Assembly (NCBI GenBank): GCA_037043455.1
Contig: JAWPHD010011431.1
Location: forward strand, 1-64,000
DNA: 64,000 bases
Direction: 5' to 3'
Origin: Cyrtodaria siliqua
Taxonomy: Eukaryota > Mollusca > Bivalvia > Adapedonta > Hiatellidae
How positions within the stretch are numbered: position 1 is the stretch's first letter; the number at the start of each line of letters is the position of its first letter. Shown piece after piece: positions 33,968-44,725 of this stretch. The position numbers and the translations under genes are program-made. The notes under the pieces were generated by a model, which worked only from the letters and a program-made list of their open reading frames with translations, was not told where the DNA came from and did no database searches.

Positions 33968-34189
33968 GCCCCACATGCTATTCTATGTTTAACGTCATTT
34001 TACTATGACATCAAAATACCATAGCAACCAGTACTTAAATGGGACATTACCATTAGCAAAGTGTACATATATTGAAACAGTGTTATGGCAAACCCAAGAA
34101 TTACACAAATGGTTAGTTTTTAAATGGCAAAAAGCCCACCTCAAACTTAGAAAATCCTACTAAAATTGCATATACCAACCGCAAGACAC

Positions 34190-34515
34190 ATGGGATCTTG
34201 AGATATCGCAAGTTAGATATCTCACGATAAGTTGCGATACATCTTGAGAAATTGTAAGATATATCTCTATTTATTTTGTGATATCAATGACTCAAGACAC
34301 ATTGAGATATCTCAAGATAATTATCTCAAAACAACTTAAGATATCTCAAGACAGTTATCTCAAGATAACTTGAGATATATTGAGATATCTTGAGATTAAT
34401 TGAGATATCTCAATACAAATATCTCAATATAAATTGAGATATCTCAAGATAAAATGTGATATCTCAACATGGAGTATCTCAAGATAAATTAGACATATAT
34501 CGAGATAAATAAGGA
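34190..34515. repeat. Degenerate palindromic minisatellite (TATCTCAAGATA)
   Basis: About 325 bases of variations on 'gatatctcaagata', each unit itself near-palindromic, present in both phases ('tcttgagatatc' and 'gatatctcaaga'). The array should form extended hairpins. It lies inside the core of the 2.4-kb composite. Confidence 0.85.
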
Positions 34516-35436
34516 TACGGTGCATCGCGGAGTATTACAATATACATATTTTACCGAGTTGTTCGTAATCTGGGTTTCGTAGCAATGCGGGTTGGCCTTA
34601 TCGACAAATTACATTCTAACTGAAGTAGTTCTCTTCGCAAACAAACCGAATAGTAACAAACTTTGAAAATATGTTGAAATACAGACAAAAAATCCTTCAT
34701 TTGACTGTTTTAGTAAAAAAGGTTTGACCCTTAAGGGGGCACTCCACAGTTTAATGTACATTTCTCAATCATCAACCCATGACAAGCTCTTAGCCTGATT
34801 CCTTGAGCAAAAATAAATCACATCATCATTGTGTCATACATTTCTGAGAAGACAATAAAATTACCCATGTTTCCATACCAAATAAAAGTATCAAAAAGCA
34901 TTTTCTGTACAACTTTAGTCCCATTTCTTTAAGATTACCCCACCCCTTAAAACATGCTAAAAATGCAATTTTAGCAATATTTCAAATGTCACTAAATAAA
35001 AAAAAAAAAAATCCTACACATATCACGGTCATGTCATCACTCATAATGCTCTTGCATATCAGGAAATGCTAAATTTTACATACCTAGTCCGGCATTTTAA
35101 AAAGTTATTCCACGCTGATCTCTTCGTCAGTGAAAATCAACCATTTTAACTACTTTTAGGAAGTTTTTGATTGGTTCACATTTTTCTATTTATAGCCTCC
35201 AAAAAACCCAAAGAATGCATATTCCAATACACCAAAATAAACTTAGAAGTAATCAAAACTGAAAAAAACATCAAACATATGCTTCATAATTATTATAAAG
35301 ACCATCCATGGACCTAAAAGATGCTTAGTTGATTTCTTTCTGATTTACACCATGGACATTCATGCGAAACTGAGGACTGCCCCCACAGGTTAACGCCATG
35401 GTGATTACCTCATTGTATGCATAAATTACCCACAAG

Positions 35437-35655
35437 ACCTTTCGGCGAATGGTCTCCGCTAATATTGCAATACCGCTTAACTCGAAGACTTCATAGTTTT
35501 CCAGAAACACTAACAGGTGTTGAGTTCAGATGATTAGCCAACAACTACCTGACAGTACTAGGAAACTCCCATTGCATGATTAGTTATAATAGGAATTAAC
35601 ATTTGTAAACAGTTATTAGGTTAAGTACAATGGCACGGCTGTAGTGTTATATATT
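35437..35655. repeat. About 215-bp direct repeat, copy 1
   Basis: Shares with 37,480-37,690 the words 'ggtctccgctaat', 'tcatagttttccagaaacac', 'agatgattagccaacaacta' and 'taggttaagtacaatggca'. The edge hairpin loop is inverted relative to the other copy (see findings). Confidence 0.85.
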
Positions 35656-35774
35656 CATTCCCTACTAATATGAAATATTTTGATAAATCAAAAGATTTCT
35701 AACTGAGTCTTTCACTACAATTAAACATAATCTGTGCTGCTAATGTTCATCACTGTGATTTCTGCAGAGCGTTC

Positions 35775-36267
35775 ATATATACCCTCAAGTGATATGAAAA
35801 CGCAACACGGGAATTTCCGCTATATATTGTATATACTGCACACTTCATTGCACATAATATTCCAAAGAAATCCCAAGATGTTTTTTAAAAAGAAAGTTGC
35901 AGTTAACTAGAGAAAGGACACAATTGTGATGTTGTAGACGTTTTAATCACACTACACTTTGTAACAAGAAATAAATGTTGAAGTAGGTCTTTGAAAAATT
36001 GAGCTAGTTCAGTACTGTATTTAACGTAAATAGTTTGCACAATGTTGCATCCTAAGTTTGCTCACATGATTGAGCCAAACGCGTACTCTGTGAATAATGA
36101 AACATTGAAGGAATACTATTTGCTGTATTATTTGTTGTTTCAGTTTTTTTTTCCAAAAGGAAAGGTCTTACGTAGCCATGTACCATTCGATTAAAAGCAG
36201 CATATTTTACATATAATATATAGCGGAAAGTCCCGTGTTGCGTTTTCATATCACTTGAGTGTATATA
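35775..36267. mobile_element. MITE-like element, about 490 bp, 55-bp inverted repeats
   Basis: Left arm 'ctcaagtgatatgaaaacgc' then 'aacacgggaatttccgctat' (35,783-35,825); right arm the complement 'atagcggaaagtcccgtgtt' then 'gcgttttcatatcacttgag' (36,220-36,260). Arms are about 55 bp with few mismatches and both ends sit in TA repeats, which fits TA-targeted (mariner-type) insertion, though no exact target duplication can be fixed. No ORF of note inside. Confidence 0.85.
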
Positions 36268-37470
36268 TATATATATATCCATTACTGCAAAACGTCTAAA
36301 TCAGTAAATATAACACTAAATGAGTCACTATATATTTTCACATATTAACACAAATAAATGAGTCTTTTCTCTAATGTCAATGATAATCCATATTTCACTG
36401 CAGCGCCACATCGCTCCGTCGTTATCGATAATCAGGTTAGGCTCCATCCAACGTACACTGTTCGATTCCGTAATAATCCGAGAATTGGTGAGTCTAACGT
36501 CACTCAGGATACCTCGATGTTCGAAACTGTTCACTGCTTAAATAATTCCAATAAACGCAGTTCTCCTTTAGTCTGTCTCTTTTTATCTCCTTTCCCGTCG
36601 ATGAAGGAGAATACTTGCTATCCTAAGGTCAAATCTAGACTTCTCAAACATCGACTATCTCTTATATCGCATGAGCGAATACCGAATTAAGAAAGGTGAT
36701 ACCGCATCAGCAGTCATAAAACATATTCTGCCTTTAATTACATCAACTTACAATATTGTTATGTACAAATAAACAGTATAACATGTATTATACTTCTCAC
36801 CATAATTAATAAAATTCATTAACGCAACCAACTAATACAAATGCATGGTTCCCCTTTAATATCTCACTATTGATTGAAGATATTTGTTTCTAACAGGCGT
36901 AACATTAACACTACATGTATGTATCTTACTATTACATTCCCAATTACAATCATCTGTTCTTATGCTTATCAATAATCCTGCCAGAATAAAGATATCTAAA
37001 CCAATTAATTGATCGTTTTAGTCTAATAGTGTTGTTGTTTTGTCTGCCTCAGCATAGGTTTTAGCATTTATATTTGATTCATACCATTTGGCTTCCTGAG
37101 ATGTAGCATTTAAAGGTATACGAGACAATAACTGAATTGATCGTATCTGCAACGTACTCAACTTTGCAGTTATAGCCAGCTGTACTCAGAACCCATAATT
37201 TTGCACAGCAAAATGAAAAGATGATATTAATGTGCAGCCTTATGCAAAAGTATTCAACTGCTCATGTGTATAATTCCATTCTATGTAAAAGGAAAACTTA
37301 TCCATACTTTACCGGAAAACACTATACTCAATGCCTATTGACTTAACAACTTGACATTACATCTTAACTGATGCCGCATACTTATCATATCATCTACAAA
37401 CCAATTTTGTGTTGTTTTGTTTTCCGAAAAATAGTTTGCCAGAATTATAATCTTTTAAGAATAATATATT
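36268..37470. other. Sequence without a recognised gene
   Basis: A 110-codon plus-strand ORF (36,358-36,690) has no recognisable motif and no codon-use contrast that I can judge by eye. I leave it unannotated as a gene. Confidence 0.5.
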
Positions 37471-37474
37471 TTTT

Positions 37475-37690
37475 AGCGGAGACCATTCGCCGAAAGGTCT
37501 CCGCTAATATGGCAATACCGCTAACTCCCACCAGACTTCATAGTTTTCCAGAAACACTAACAGGTGTTAAGTTCAGATGATTAGCCAACAACTACCTGAC
37601 AGTACTAGGAATCTCCCATTCCATGATTAGTTATTGTATTACATTTGTAAACTGTTATTAGGTTAAGTACAATGGCAAGGCTGTAGTGTT
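37475..37690. repeat. About 215-bp direct repeat, copy 2, with edge hairpin
   Basis: Begins with the hairpin 'gcggagacc' - loop - 'ggtctccgc' (about 37,477-37,504) and then follows copy 1 at 35,451 onward. Ends at 'ctgtagtgttac', where the mariner relic starts. Confidence 0.85.
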
Positions 37691-38980
37691 ACATTTTATT
37701 AGAAACTTTACGTTGCGGTTCAAATAAATTAACCCATTTCTCATCACCTGTCACTATGTCCGCACATCGCCGTTTATCGTATTTTGGGGACGTTTTTAAC
37801 AGTTTTTAAGAAGTAACGTTCTAACAGTTTTAACATTTTCCTCTTGTAGAATGCTGCATTGACAGATTTTTCTTTCGGAACAGGTATTTGTATGGCTCGA
37901 CCTTGATTAGTAAAAACTAAAGCAAGCATTATCTTCTTCACACTAACGGTGCATTTGGCGAAACAAGGTCTTCGGCAATTTCTCGAAGCCCATATTTTAT
38001 TAATAACTTTACGTTGCGGTTCAAATAAATGAACCCATTTCTCATCACCTGTCACTATGTCTGCACATCGCCGTTTATCATATTTTGGGGACGTTGTTAA
38101 CAGTGTTTTAGCCATTGAAACACGTGTTTGCTTTTGCTCATCAGTTAGCAAATGTGAAATCTATTTGACACACATCTTTCGCACATACAAATGGTTTCAA
38201 CGAATGTTGTGCACAACTTCTGACGAGGTCCAAAAAGAACTAGCTATTTGTGGCGTAGTGTATTTGGCGTCACCTTTCACGATTTCTTTTGGATGATATT
38301 TGCCACTGTAACTGTCCGAGTTTTCCTGGATTTAGGGGCATCTTTAATTGACTGTAATTTCACTTTTAAACCTAGCAATCCACCTTGTAACAGTTGCATA
38401 GAATTTAATTGGATTGAATTGGGTTTTAAGGCGCACCAACACATGAAAGGTTATATGGCGCCTAACAGGCATGAACATTCCAGGCTCATCCTCCATGTAC
38501 ATCGAGATAAAATATGGAAAATGGGCCTAGAACCTTCTCACTCTGAACTGCAGAGTTGCTGCAAATTCTATCGTAGAAACTCCATTTACGCTGGAGCCAC
38601 GTTTATTGTTTTTCTGCCACTGAGCGAGATGGCACCCCAAGCAATGCAGGGATCATAATGAAGACCTTGATTATCTCCATAAATAGTACACACTTTACGA
38701 TAAAAGTCTTTTGCACTAACATTTAATTGATAGCGGGTCTTACTACAACCTCGTTTTTCTTCCGTATTTGTAGCTCTTTTTCCTATCATTTTTACACTAG
38801 TGTATATGAGTAGGAGTTTCTAAATGGACAATCTATGAGTTTAAAAAATACATGTAGCTATAAAACTGGTGTAGTTGGTAAGGTGAAGCCTGGAATTACC
38901 CGTTGGTAAATTTTCATGTGAAACCCGTAGACACATACATAGCTAAAGGACAGGTAGCATTACAATCTGAACGCTCCTCG
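37690..38980 (-). pseudogene. Mariner-like transposase relic, N-terminal and central part
   Basis: The right end near 38,957-38,980 ('attacaatctgaacgctcct') is the inverted partner of the terminal repeat at 31,836. Reading minus: 'KVCTIYGDNQGLHYD' (helix-turn-helix region, about 38,660-38,700), an about 250-bp insertion, 'RWIARFKSEIT', then the frame 38,151-37,774 with 'LTDEQKQTRVSMAKTLL', 'IVTGDEKWVHLFEPQRKV' (first catalytic Asp, about 38,050) and 'PVPKEKSVNAAFYKRK'. The segment around 38,005-38,106 is duplicated at 37,699-37,800, and the second and third catalytic aspartates are missing. Dead copy. Confidence 0.85.
38395..38650 (-). repeat. Insertion in the mariner relic, SINE-like tail
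   Basis: Interrupts the transposase reading frame. On the minus strand it ends 'accttaaaacccaattcaat'-type sequence ('gcgccttaaaacccaattca' then 'atccaattaaattc'), reminiscent of the ATTCAA-rich tail of the SINE at 49,209-49,534. The body is different from that SINE and I find no convincing Pol III boxes, so the class is uncertain. Confidence 0.5.
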
Positions 38981-39019
38981 TTTATGCATGCCCGCACCAC
39001 ATATAAATGTGGTCATTAT

Positions 39020-39560
39020 ATATTAGAGTGGAAAGTTTTAAGTCAAACAAAAGACCATAATTCTGTAATAAATTAGGCAATCAATGATGGGTGATGTATA
39101 GGGACATAAGGTCATCAGATGTTATGTGTATATTAAGTTTGGGAACAATCAATTCGAAAATGATTGAGAAAAAATATGTTAAGATGTCAGTATACAATAT
39201 TTGAGTGGAAAATTCTAAGTAAAACAAAGGGCCTTAATTCTGTAATAAATTAGGCAATCAATGATAAATAATGTACAGGGACATAAGATCATCAATTGTT
39301 ATGTGTACATGACATTTGTGAACAATCAATTGGAAAATGTTTGAGAAAAAATATATTATCATGTCATTATACAATACTAATTGGACAATTCTAAGTCAAA
39401 CAAAGGGCCATAATTCTGTAATAAATTAGGCAATCAATGATGGGTGATGTAGGGGGACGTAAGGGCATTAGTTGTTATGAGTATATAAAGTTTGGAAACA
39501 ATCCATTCAAAAGTCCTTGAGATATGCAAGTATTAAAAAATGTGTTACGGGACGCGACGG
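39020..39560. repeat. Three tandem units of about 176 bp ending in an ACG-rich run
   Basis: 'ttctgtaataaattaggcaa' starts at about 39,061, 39,238 and 39,414. The array ends in 'acgggacgcgacgggacgcg' and 'gacgttaatagacg'. Related unit at 30,505. The layout (array, then ACG-type microsatellite) is pearl-like. Confidence 0.8.
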
Positions 39561-40455
39561 GACGCGACAAGACGTTAATAGACGTGATTCCTATATAGCC
39601 CCCATTTCACTTTGTCAATCACTTTGTGAAAGCCGGGGTATAATTACAAAGAAGACAGACTGTGAAAGTTGTATATATTTTAATAATATATAACTAACAT
39701 AAAACAACAACAAAAGCAAACAAAAATGTATTCTAAAAATGTTTTCTTATCGTGACAAATTTGTCTCTGCAGCTTTCTCAACAGAAAACAGATTAAAAGG
39801 ACTGGTGATTGGTGTCCCTCCAAATAAAATGAAATCCATCATCATGTGTTTAAGCTCCATATGAAATGTGCACATGCATGAAATTGAGCAGCATGTTTTG
39901 TTTATTGTTTTATAAAATGTTTGTTCTGGAAAACTCAACTTGATGTATTGTTAAATCATAAATATTAATTCATTTGGGGTATTGCTAGCATTTGTACAAA
40001 TAATTCAATACAAATATACTTTGATAACAAAACACACATTTATTATAGCATTAAAGCATCATATCATTATGAATTAATATTAATGATGAATACAACAAAA
40101 CAAAAAATAGCGACATCGTTGAGTTTTCCATACCAAGAAAACCAAACTATTTTATTAACAATAATTAAATCAGACAGATCATGGGGCCTAGTTGAATGCA
40201 TATTCACATTAAATATGCAACTTAAACATATGACGGGTGTACACATATTCGGATTGTCACCCATTATTCTTTCAGATAGCTTCCAGCCCCTTTAAGACTG
40301 TTTAATTTGATTATTAGTTCTAAATGGCACACACAATGTTTTTATTTTCTCAGGCAATGAAATAAAAAAAGGCTTTTCTTCACCTCGGCATTTTTATGGG
40401 CCTATAATTAAGTTTGATTGAACTGAAAATTTGACTGAATGCTAGATAATTCAAC
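39561..40455. other. AT-rich sequence without a gene
   Basis: No motif-bearing ORF or RNA gene seen. Confidence 0.55.
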
Positions 40456-40459
40456 TTAA

Positions 40460-41215
40460 CATACACTTCAACAAAGGTAACACACACTTCACCAAGGTTA
40501 CATACATCTCAGCAAATGTTACATACACTTCAGAAAATGTTACACAAACCTCAGTAAATATTACATACACCTCAGCCGATGTTACATACATCTCAGCAAA
40601 GGTTACATACACCTCAGCAAAGGTTACAAAAACCTCAGCAAAGATTAAATACTCCTCAGCAAATGTTACATATACCTCAGCAACATTATATACACCTCAG
40701 CAAAGTAACATACACATATTCAAATGTTATAGACACCTCAGAAAAGGTTACATACACCTCAGCAAAGGTTGCATACACCTCAGCAAAGGTTATATACAAC
40801 TCAGCAAATGCTACATACATCTCAGTAAAGGTTAAATACACCTCAGCCAAGATTACATACATTTTAGCAAAGGTTACATAGCATTACATACACATCAGTA
40901 AAGGTTACAAATACTTCAGCAAAGCAACATAGACCTCAGCAAATGTTACATACACCTCAGCAAAGGCTACAAACACCTCTACACGGTTATACACACCTCA
41001 GCAAAGTAACATACACCTCAACAAAGGTTACATACACCTCAGCTCAGGTTACATACACCTCAGCAAAGCAACATAGACCTCCGCAAATGTTACATACACC
41101 TCAGAAAAAGTTACATTCGACTCTACAAGGTTATACACACCTCTGCAAAGTAACATAAACCTCAGAAAAGGTTACATACACCTCAGCAAATGTTAAATAT
41201 ACCACAGCACAGGTT
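40460..41215. repeat. Minisatellite, 20-21-bp unit, first block
   Basis: More than 30 units of the type 'acctcagcaaaggttacata'. The open frames over it translate to repeated HTPQQRL- or YTSAKVT-type peptides and are explained by the repeat. Unit length varies by one base, so no single frame is kept throughout, which argues against a protein. Confidence 0.95.
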
Positions 41216-41374
41216 ATATATGTCATAAGGTGGAAAAATAAATAATAAACTCATATATGTACAGTCTTCTGTGATGTGTATGACACCTGGTTATGAGAAC
41301 ACATGTATGGGGCTAATGCAGACATAATGGCATTGCAAATAGTCACCGCTATACAAACGGTCTGCGACATATAC

Positions 41375-41775
41375 ACCTCGGCAAAAGTTACATATACCTC
41401 AGCAAAATGTTACATACACCTCAGCAAATCAACATACACCTCAGCAAATGGCACATACACCTCAGCAAAGGTTGCATACACATCAGCAAAGATTATATAC
41501 CCCTCAGCAAATGTTACATACACCTTAGCCAATGTAACATACATGTCAGCAAAGATTACATACACCTTAGCAACATATTCCGCAGTAAAGATTACACACA
41601 CCTTTGTAAAGGCAACATACACCTCAGCAAAATAACATACACGTCAGCAAATGTTTCATACACCTCAGCAATGTTACATACACCTCAGCAAAGTAACATA
41701 CACGTCAGCAAAGGTGTCATACACCTCAGCAAAGGTTACACAAACCTCAGTAAAGATTACATACACCTGACGCAC
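41375..41775. repeat. Minisatellite, 20-21-bp unit, second block
   Basis: Same unit as the block ending at 41,215, resumed after about 160 bases of unrelated sequence. About 19 units. Confidence 0.95.
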
Positions 41776-42227
41776 AATGTAGAAATAAAAGGTTAGCAAT
41801 AGCACATGTAATATTTAACTAAAACTCTCTGAATTAGCATGCTCATCCTTATATCTGGTATTTCACCTGCCCAAAATAATATTTTTCAAAAGTTGTGATC
41901 ACCCTAGATGATTTAAACAGGCATTTAAATTGTTAAGAACTTGGCAAAGACCCCGTATCGACATATATTAGTCATTGAGGAGCAGCCACTGTAACAACAA
42001 ATCTCTGAATTTCTTAGGAAGTTCAAAAGTTCAGTTTCACTGAGGCGCAACTCAATATCATATGCAATGTTATTATGTAAACCACTGGCAGCCATTTTAG
42101 AAGTCTCTGATATCCTCGTCTCTCATTGCAGACATTCCACCTATTGCACCTGCCCCATCGTGTAAGATTAAGGCATCATTTCTAAATTTGTTTTGATTTT
42201 TGTTTTGAGTACCCTTGGATGCAGGGG

Positions 42228-43172
42228 CTATGATAGAGAACTTTGACCACGATTTGAACCAGGTGAGGATTGGCCAGCAATATGTTCATTTATAGGAGAA
42301 ACTTGTCCAGATCTGTTATATTTCGGTGATGTCTGCCCCGCTTGATTACTTGGTGAACTTCGTCCACAATAAGAACCATACGGAATAATATGACTTTCAT
42401 TACATTTGTTTGTATTACTTTGAGATGTTGGTAAGGACTTATTTTTGGGGGAATTTTGCCCTGAGCTAAATCTATTACTATTGTGGGAATTTTTAATAGG
42501 TTTTCGTTGTTCATTTTCATTTTGGGTATTGCTTGGTGAAGTTCGACCTGACTTAATATTTTCCTGATTTTTACTGTCTACGTGCAATGCAAGTCTTGAA
42601 TCATTTCGTGATAAAGACTCCCCCGTGTCTGTCTTTCCGGTACATATTTGCCCCTTCGGAATCTTGCAAATGATGCACTGTTTGGCATACATACAATGTT
42701 CATATGTACATGCTTTACATGGCCATTTCTTAATTTCTATACATTGAACTCGGCGAAGTAGCCTGTCTTGAAACTGCGGCACTTTCGGATGCTGCTGCTG
42801 TAGTTTTTATTGACAAAGGTTTTTGAAAGTCTTTATCTGGTGTAGAGCCAGCTGCAGAACTTACTTCTTGCCTACTTTGAGAACTGCATCCAGCATATTT
42901 TAAGGCTGTTGAAAAATTCAACAATGTACACACTAAACAATCCCATTTCTGTTCTGTCTTTATTTGACGTCATGATTCTGAATTGCGGGCGTCTAACTCG
43001 GCGACTTTGTAGATATCCTGCTCAGCATTCTCGAAGTCTGTGATGACTTCTAATGGTCTCCGGCCATGACATAGTACACATTTCTTTGAGATCGGGTAGT
43101 TTTTGTAGGTACAGTACTCACAGTCCCACTTATTATCCTCGGATATGTTGCCAAAACGTGTAACACCTGAAG
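42228..43172 (-). pseudogene. Three RanBP2-type (NZF) zinc fingers, TRABID/ZRANB1-like N-terminus
   Basis: Minus strand, frames joined by motif order. Finger 1 is 'KWDCEYCTYKNYPISKKCVL' with the fourth Cys two residues later (about 43,060-43,130). Finger 2 is 'KWDCLVCTLLNF' followed by KYAGC, its third Cys changed to Tyr (about 42,880-42,945). Finger 3 is 'KWPCKACTYEHCMYAKQCII' with a last Cys (about 42,650-42,730). Between fingers 1 and 2 there is an in-frame TGA near 42,972, and before finger 3 a frameshift near 42,740. After finger 3 a 150-residue Ser/Pro/Asn-rich tail has recurring 'SSP' and 'TSP' words. Three such fingers spaced about 60-75 residues apart fit the ubiquitin-binding N-terminus of the deubiquitinase TRABID; no OTU domain follows. 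'tttattttcttcag' before 43,170 could be a splice acceptor. TRABID identity is an inference. Confidence 0.6.
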
Positions 43173-43284
43173 AAAATAAATCAGGAACAATGTTTCACCA
43201 TAACGTTTGCAGGAATAGTGTTTAACATTCACATCAACACATGTTAGATTATAGTGAAATACTCATTATAGACAACAATATGTT

Positions 43285-43460
43285 ACAAATTAAAAAAAAA
43301 CTAAAAAAACTATAAAAAAATATAAAAAAAAACAAAAGAAAATAAAAAAAAATGAAAAAATAAAAAAATATATCAAAAAAAATAAAAAAAATAAAAAAAT
43401 GAAAAAAAATTAAATATTTAAAAAAAAAATATATAAAAAAAAATATAAAATTAACAAATA
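43285..43460. repeat. A-rich low-complexity tract
   Basis: About 175 bases of 'aaaaaataaaaaaa'-type sequence. The Phe/Ile-rich ORF read from the opposite strand is an artefact. Confidence 0.9.
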
Positions 43461-43794
43461 AAACACAAAATAATAAAAACAAAACATTAAAGATCCACTG
43501 ACACCATTTAAATTGCATATTGTTATATATTTTCATATTTAAATCAACAAAATGAATTGAATGGTAAAAAAACTGAAATAAAAAAAGCTTTGAAAAAGAA
43601 ATACTTGTAAAAACAACAGGTATATTTCACTTCAAGATGGAGTTACCTCCCCTTCATGTTAATTTTGCCCTATAGATGGCGATCCACGCTGATGACGTAG
43701 ATTCCGCCATGCAGAAATTTCCCTCTTGAGGTACAGGTACGATTTATCATAGACATACATGGATTTATCATATAACTATTCTGACAAAAATAAC

Positions 43795-44725
43795 ATGGAG
43801 GAAGAATTGTTGGACAATGTGATCGAGAATGAGTTCGTTGTACAGCCGTACATGTATGAGCCACAGCCTGTTGCAAAACAACACGCTTATCAGTCTGAAT
43901 CTAAAAGTGATGACCGACTTCAACGCTTTGCCTGATTGCAGAGCGAATCAGACATACCGACTGGTAATTATATTTTGTAATCGCGTATGATAATTACGTA
44001 TTGTTTGCTAATCCATTTAAGTATGACAGGGACGTGAGTAAGTCCAATTACGTTGTTTGTTCTGTAAAATGAAACCGTTCGATGGCTGTCTTACCCCATC
44101 CACCAACGTGACGATGCATCGTACATTTCGTTCTTGTTCATTGCCGACATATTGTCAAGGTTTATATGTTTTTCAGTAGCATTAGTTTAAATGACTGGTA
44201 GGCCTAACATGTGTGAAAAAGAGTCGAATCGCAATCTCTAGAGTTTATGTCTGCTGTGACAATCGATTGTTCCGCACCCACTAAAGTCACGACGCATCGC
44301 CCTTTTTGTTATTGTTTATTGCCGAAGTATGTGTCACTGTGTTGTGTTTTGGCATATATTACCTTCATGTTTTTAGATAAAGTGACCTTGTATGACTAAA
44401 TGAATTCTGGTCACCGTAATCAAATGCCTGCAAATTGATTTCTTTTATTATAAAGTGCCAGTCTAAAACATTTTCATTTTGAAAAACAGTACTTATTTAA
44501 AATATGATTTTGCTTGGTCTACAAAGATTAGTGTTTCTTTCAATTACAGGTGTGGCTGTACCCACGGCAGTGCCATGAAAACACAAAATGACGTTCTGAA
44601 ATGTTGCAGAGATTATGGGGAAATAGCTTAAAGTGACAGTCTGCATCGCAGAAACTCGTGTGTTTGAAGGAAACTGCCTCAAACCTGAGGTTCTTGAAGT
44701 GGCGGGAATTGCAAAATGTTGTTGA
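43795..44725 (+). pseudogene. P2X7-type cytoplasmic cysteine-domain protein, decayed
   Basis: An ATG at 43,795 opens 'MEEELLDNVIENEF' then 'QPYMYEP', an acidic/serine stretch and 'SDDRLQR', followed by a stop near 43,924; the same frame continues to a possible donor (G|GTAATT, 43,964). A matching acceptor ('tttcaattacag') ends at 44,549. Beyond it comes 'CGCTHGSAMKTQNDVLKCC' (44,552-44,608) and, one frame over after a shift near 44,630, 'KVTVCIAETRVFEGNCLKPE' (44,632-44,691) ending at 44,725. The CxC...CC...C(I)xE...F...CL spacing is that of the palmitoylated 'ballast' domain of P2X7 receptors, which also occurs in many unrelated invertebrate proteins. No channel part is seen. Both the exon structure and family are inferred. 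Confidence 0.5.

Larger units (their letters stand above)
32968..35384. mobile_element. Composite: 650-bp direct repeats around a TTAA-bounded 1.1-kb core
   Basis: Copy 1 (32,968-33,619) and copy 2 (34,735-35,384) are nearly identical direct repeats. Each begins 'gggggcactccac' and ends 'ggactgccccc', which are short inverted ends. The core between them begins TTAAGGG (33,620) and ends CCCTTAA (34,728-34,734). Outside, 'aca' adjoins both ends. The layout resembles an LTR pair around a noncoding core, but the ends are not TG...CA. Two copies of a small inverted-repeat transposon flanking a TTAA-targeted segment is the alternative. No protein is encoded. Confidence 0.75.

Noticed and set aside
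36358..36690. 110-codon ORF as a novel gene
   Set aside because: No motif, no homologous second copy and no supporting signals; length is within chance for this composition.
40460..41775. CRISPR-like array
   Set aside because: Units are contiguous with no spacers, and the setting is a eukaryotic repeat region.
40579..41796. Repeat-peptide ORFs (HTPQQRL / YTSAKVT types), possibly a secreted repetitive protein
   Set aside because: Unit length alternates between 20 and 21 bases, so no frame is kept; no signal peptide; frames shift between blocks.
43249..43536. Phe/Ile-rich 95-codon ORF resembling membrane segments
   Set aside because: Complement of an A-rich tract.
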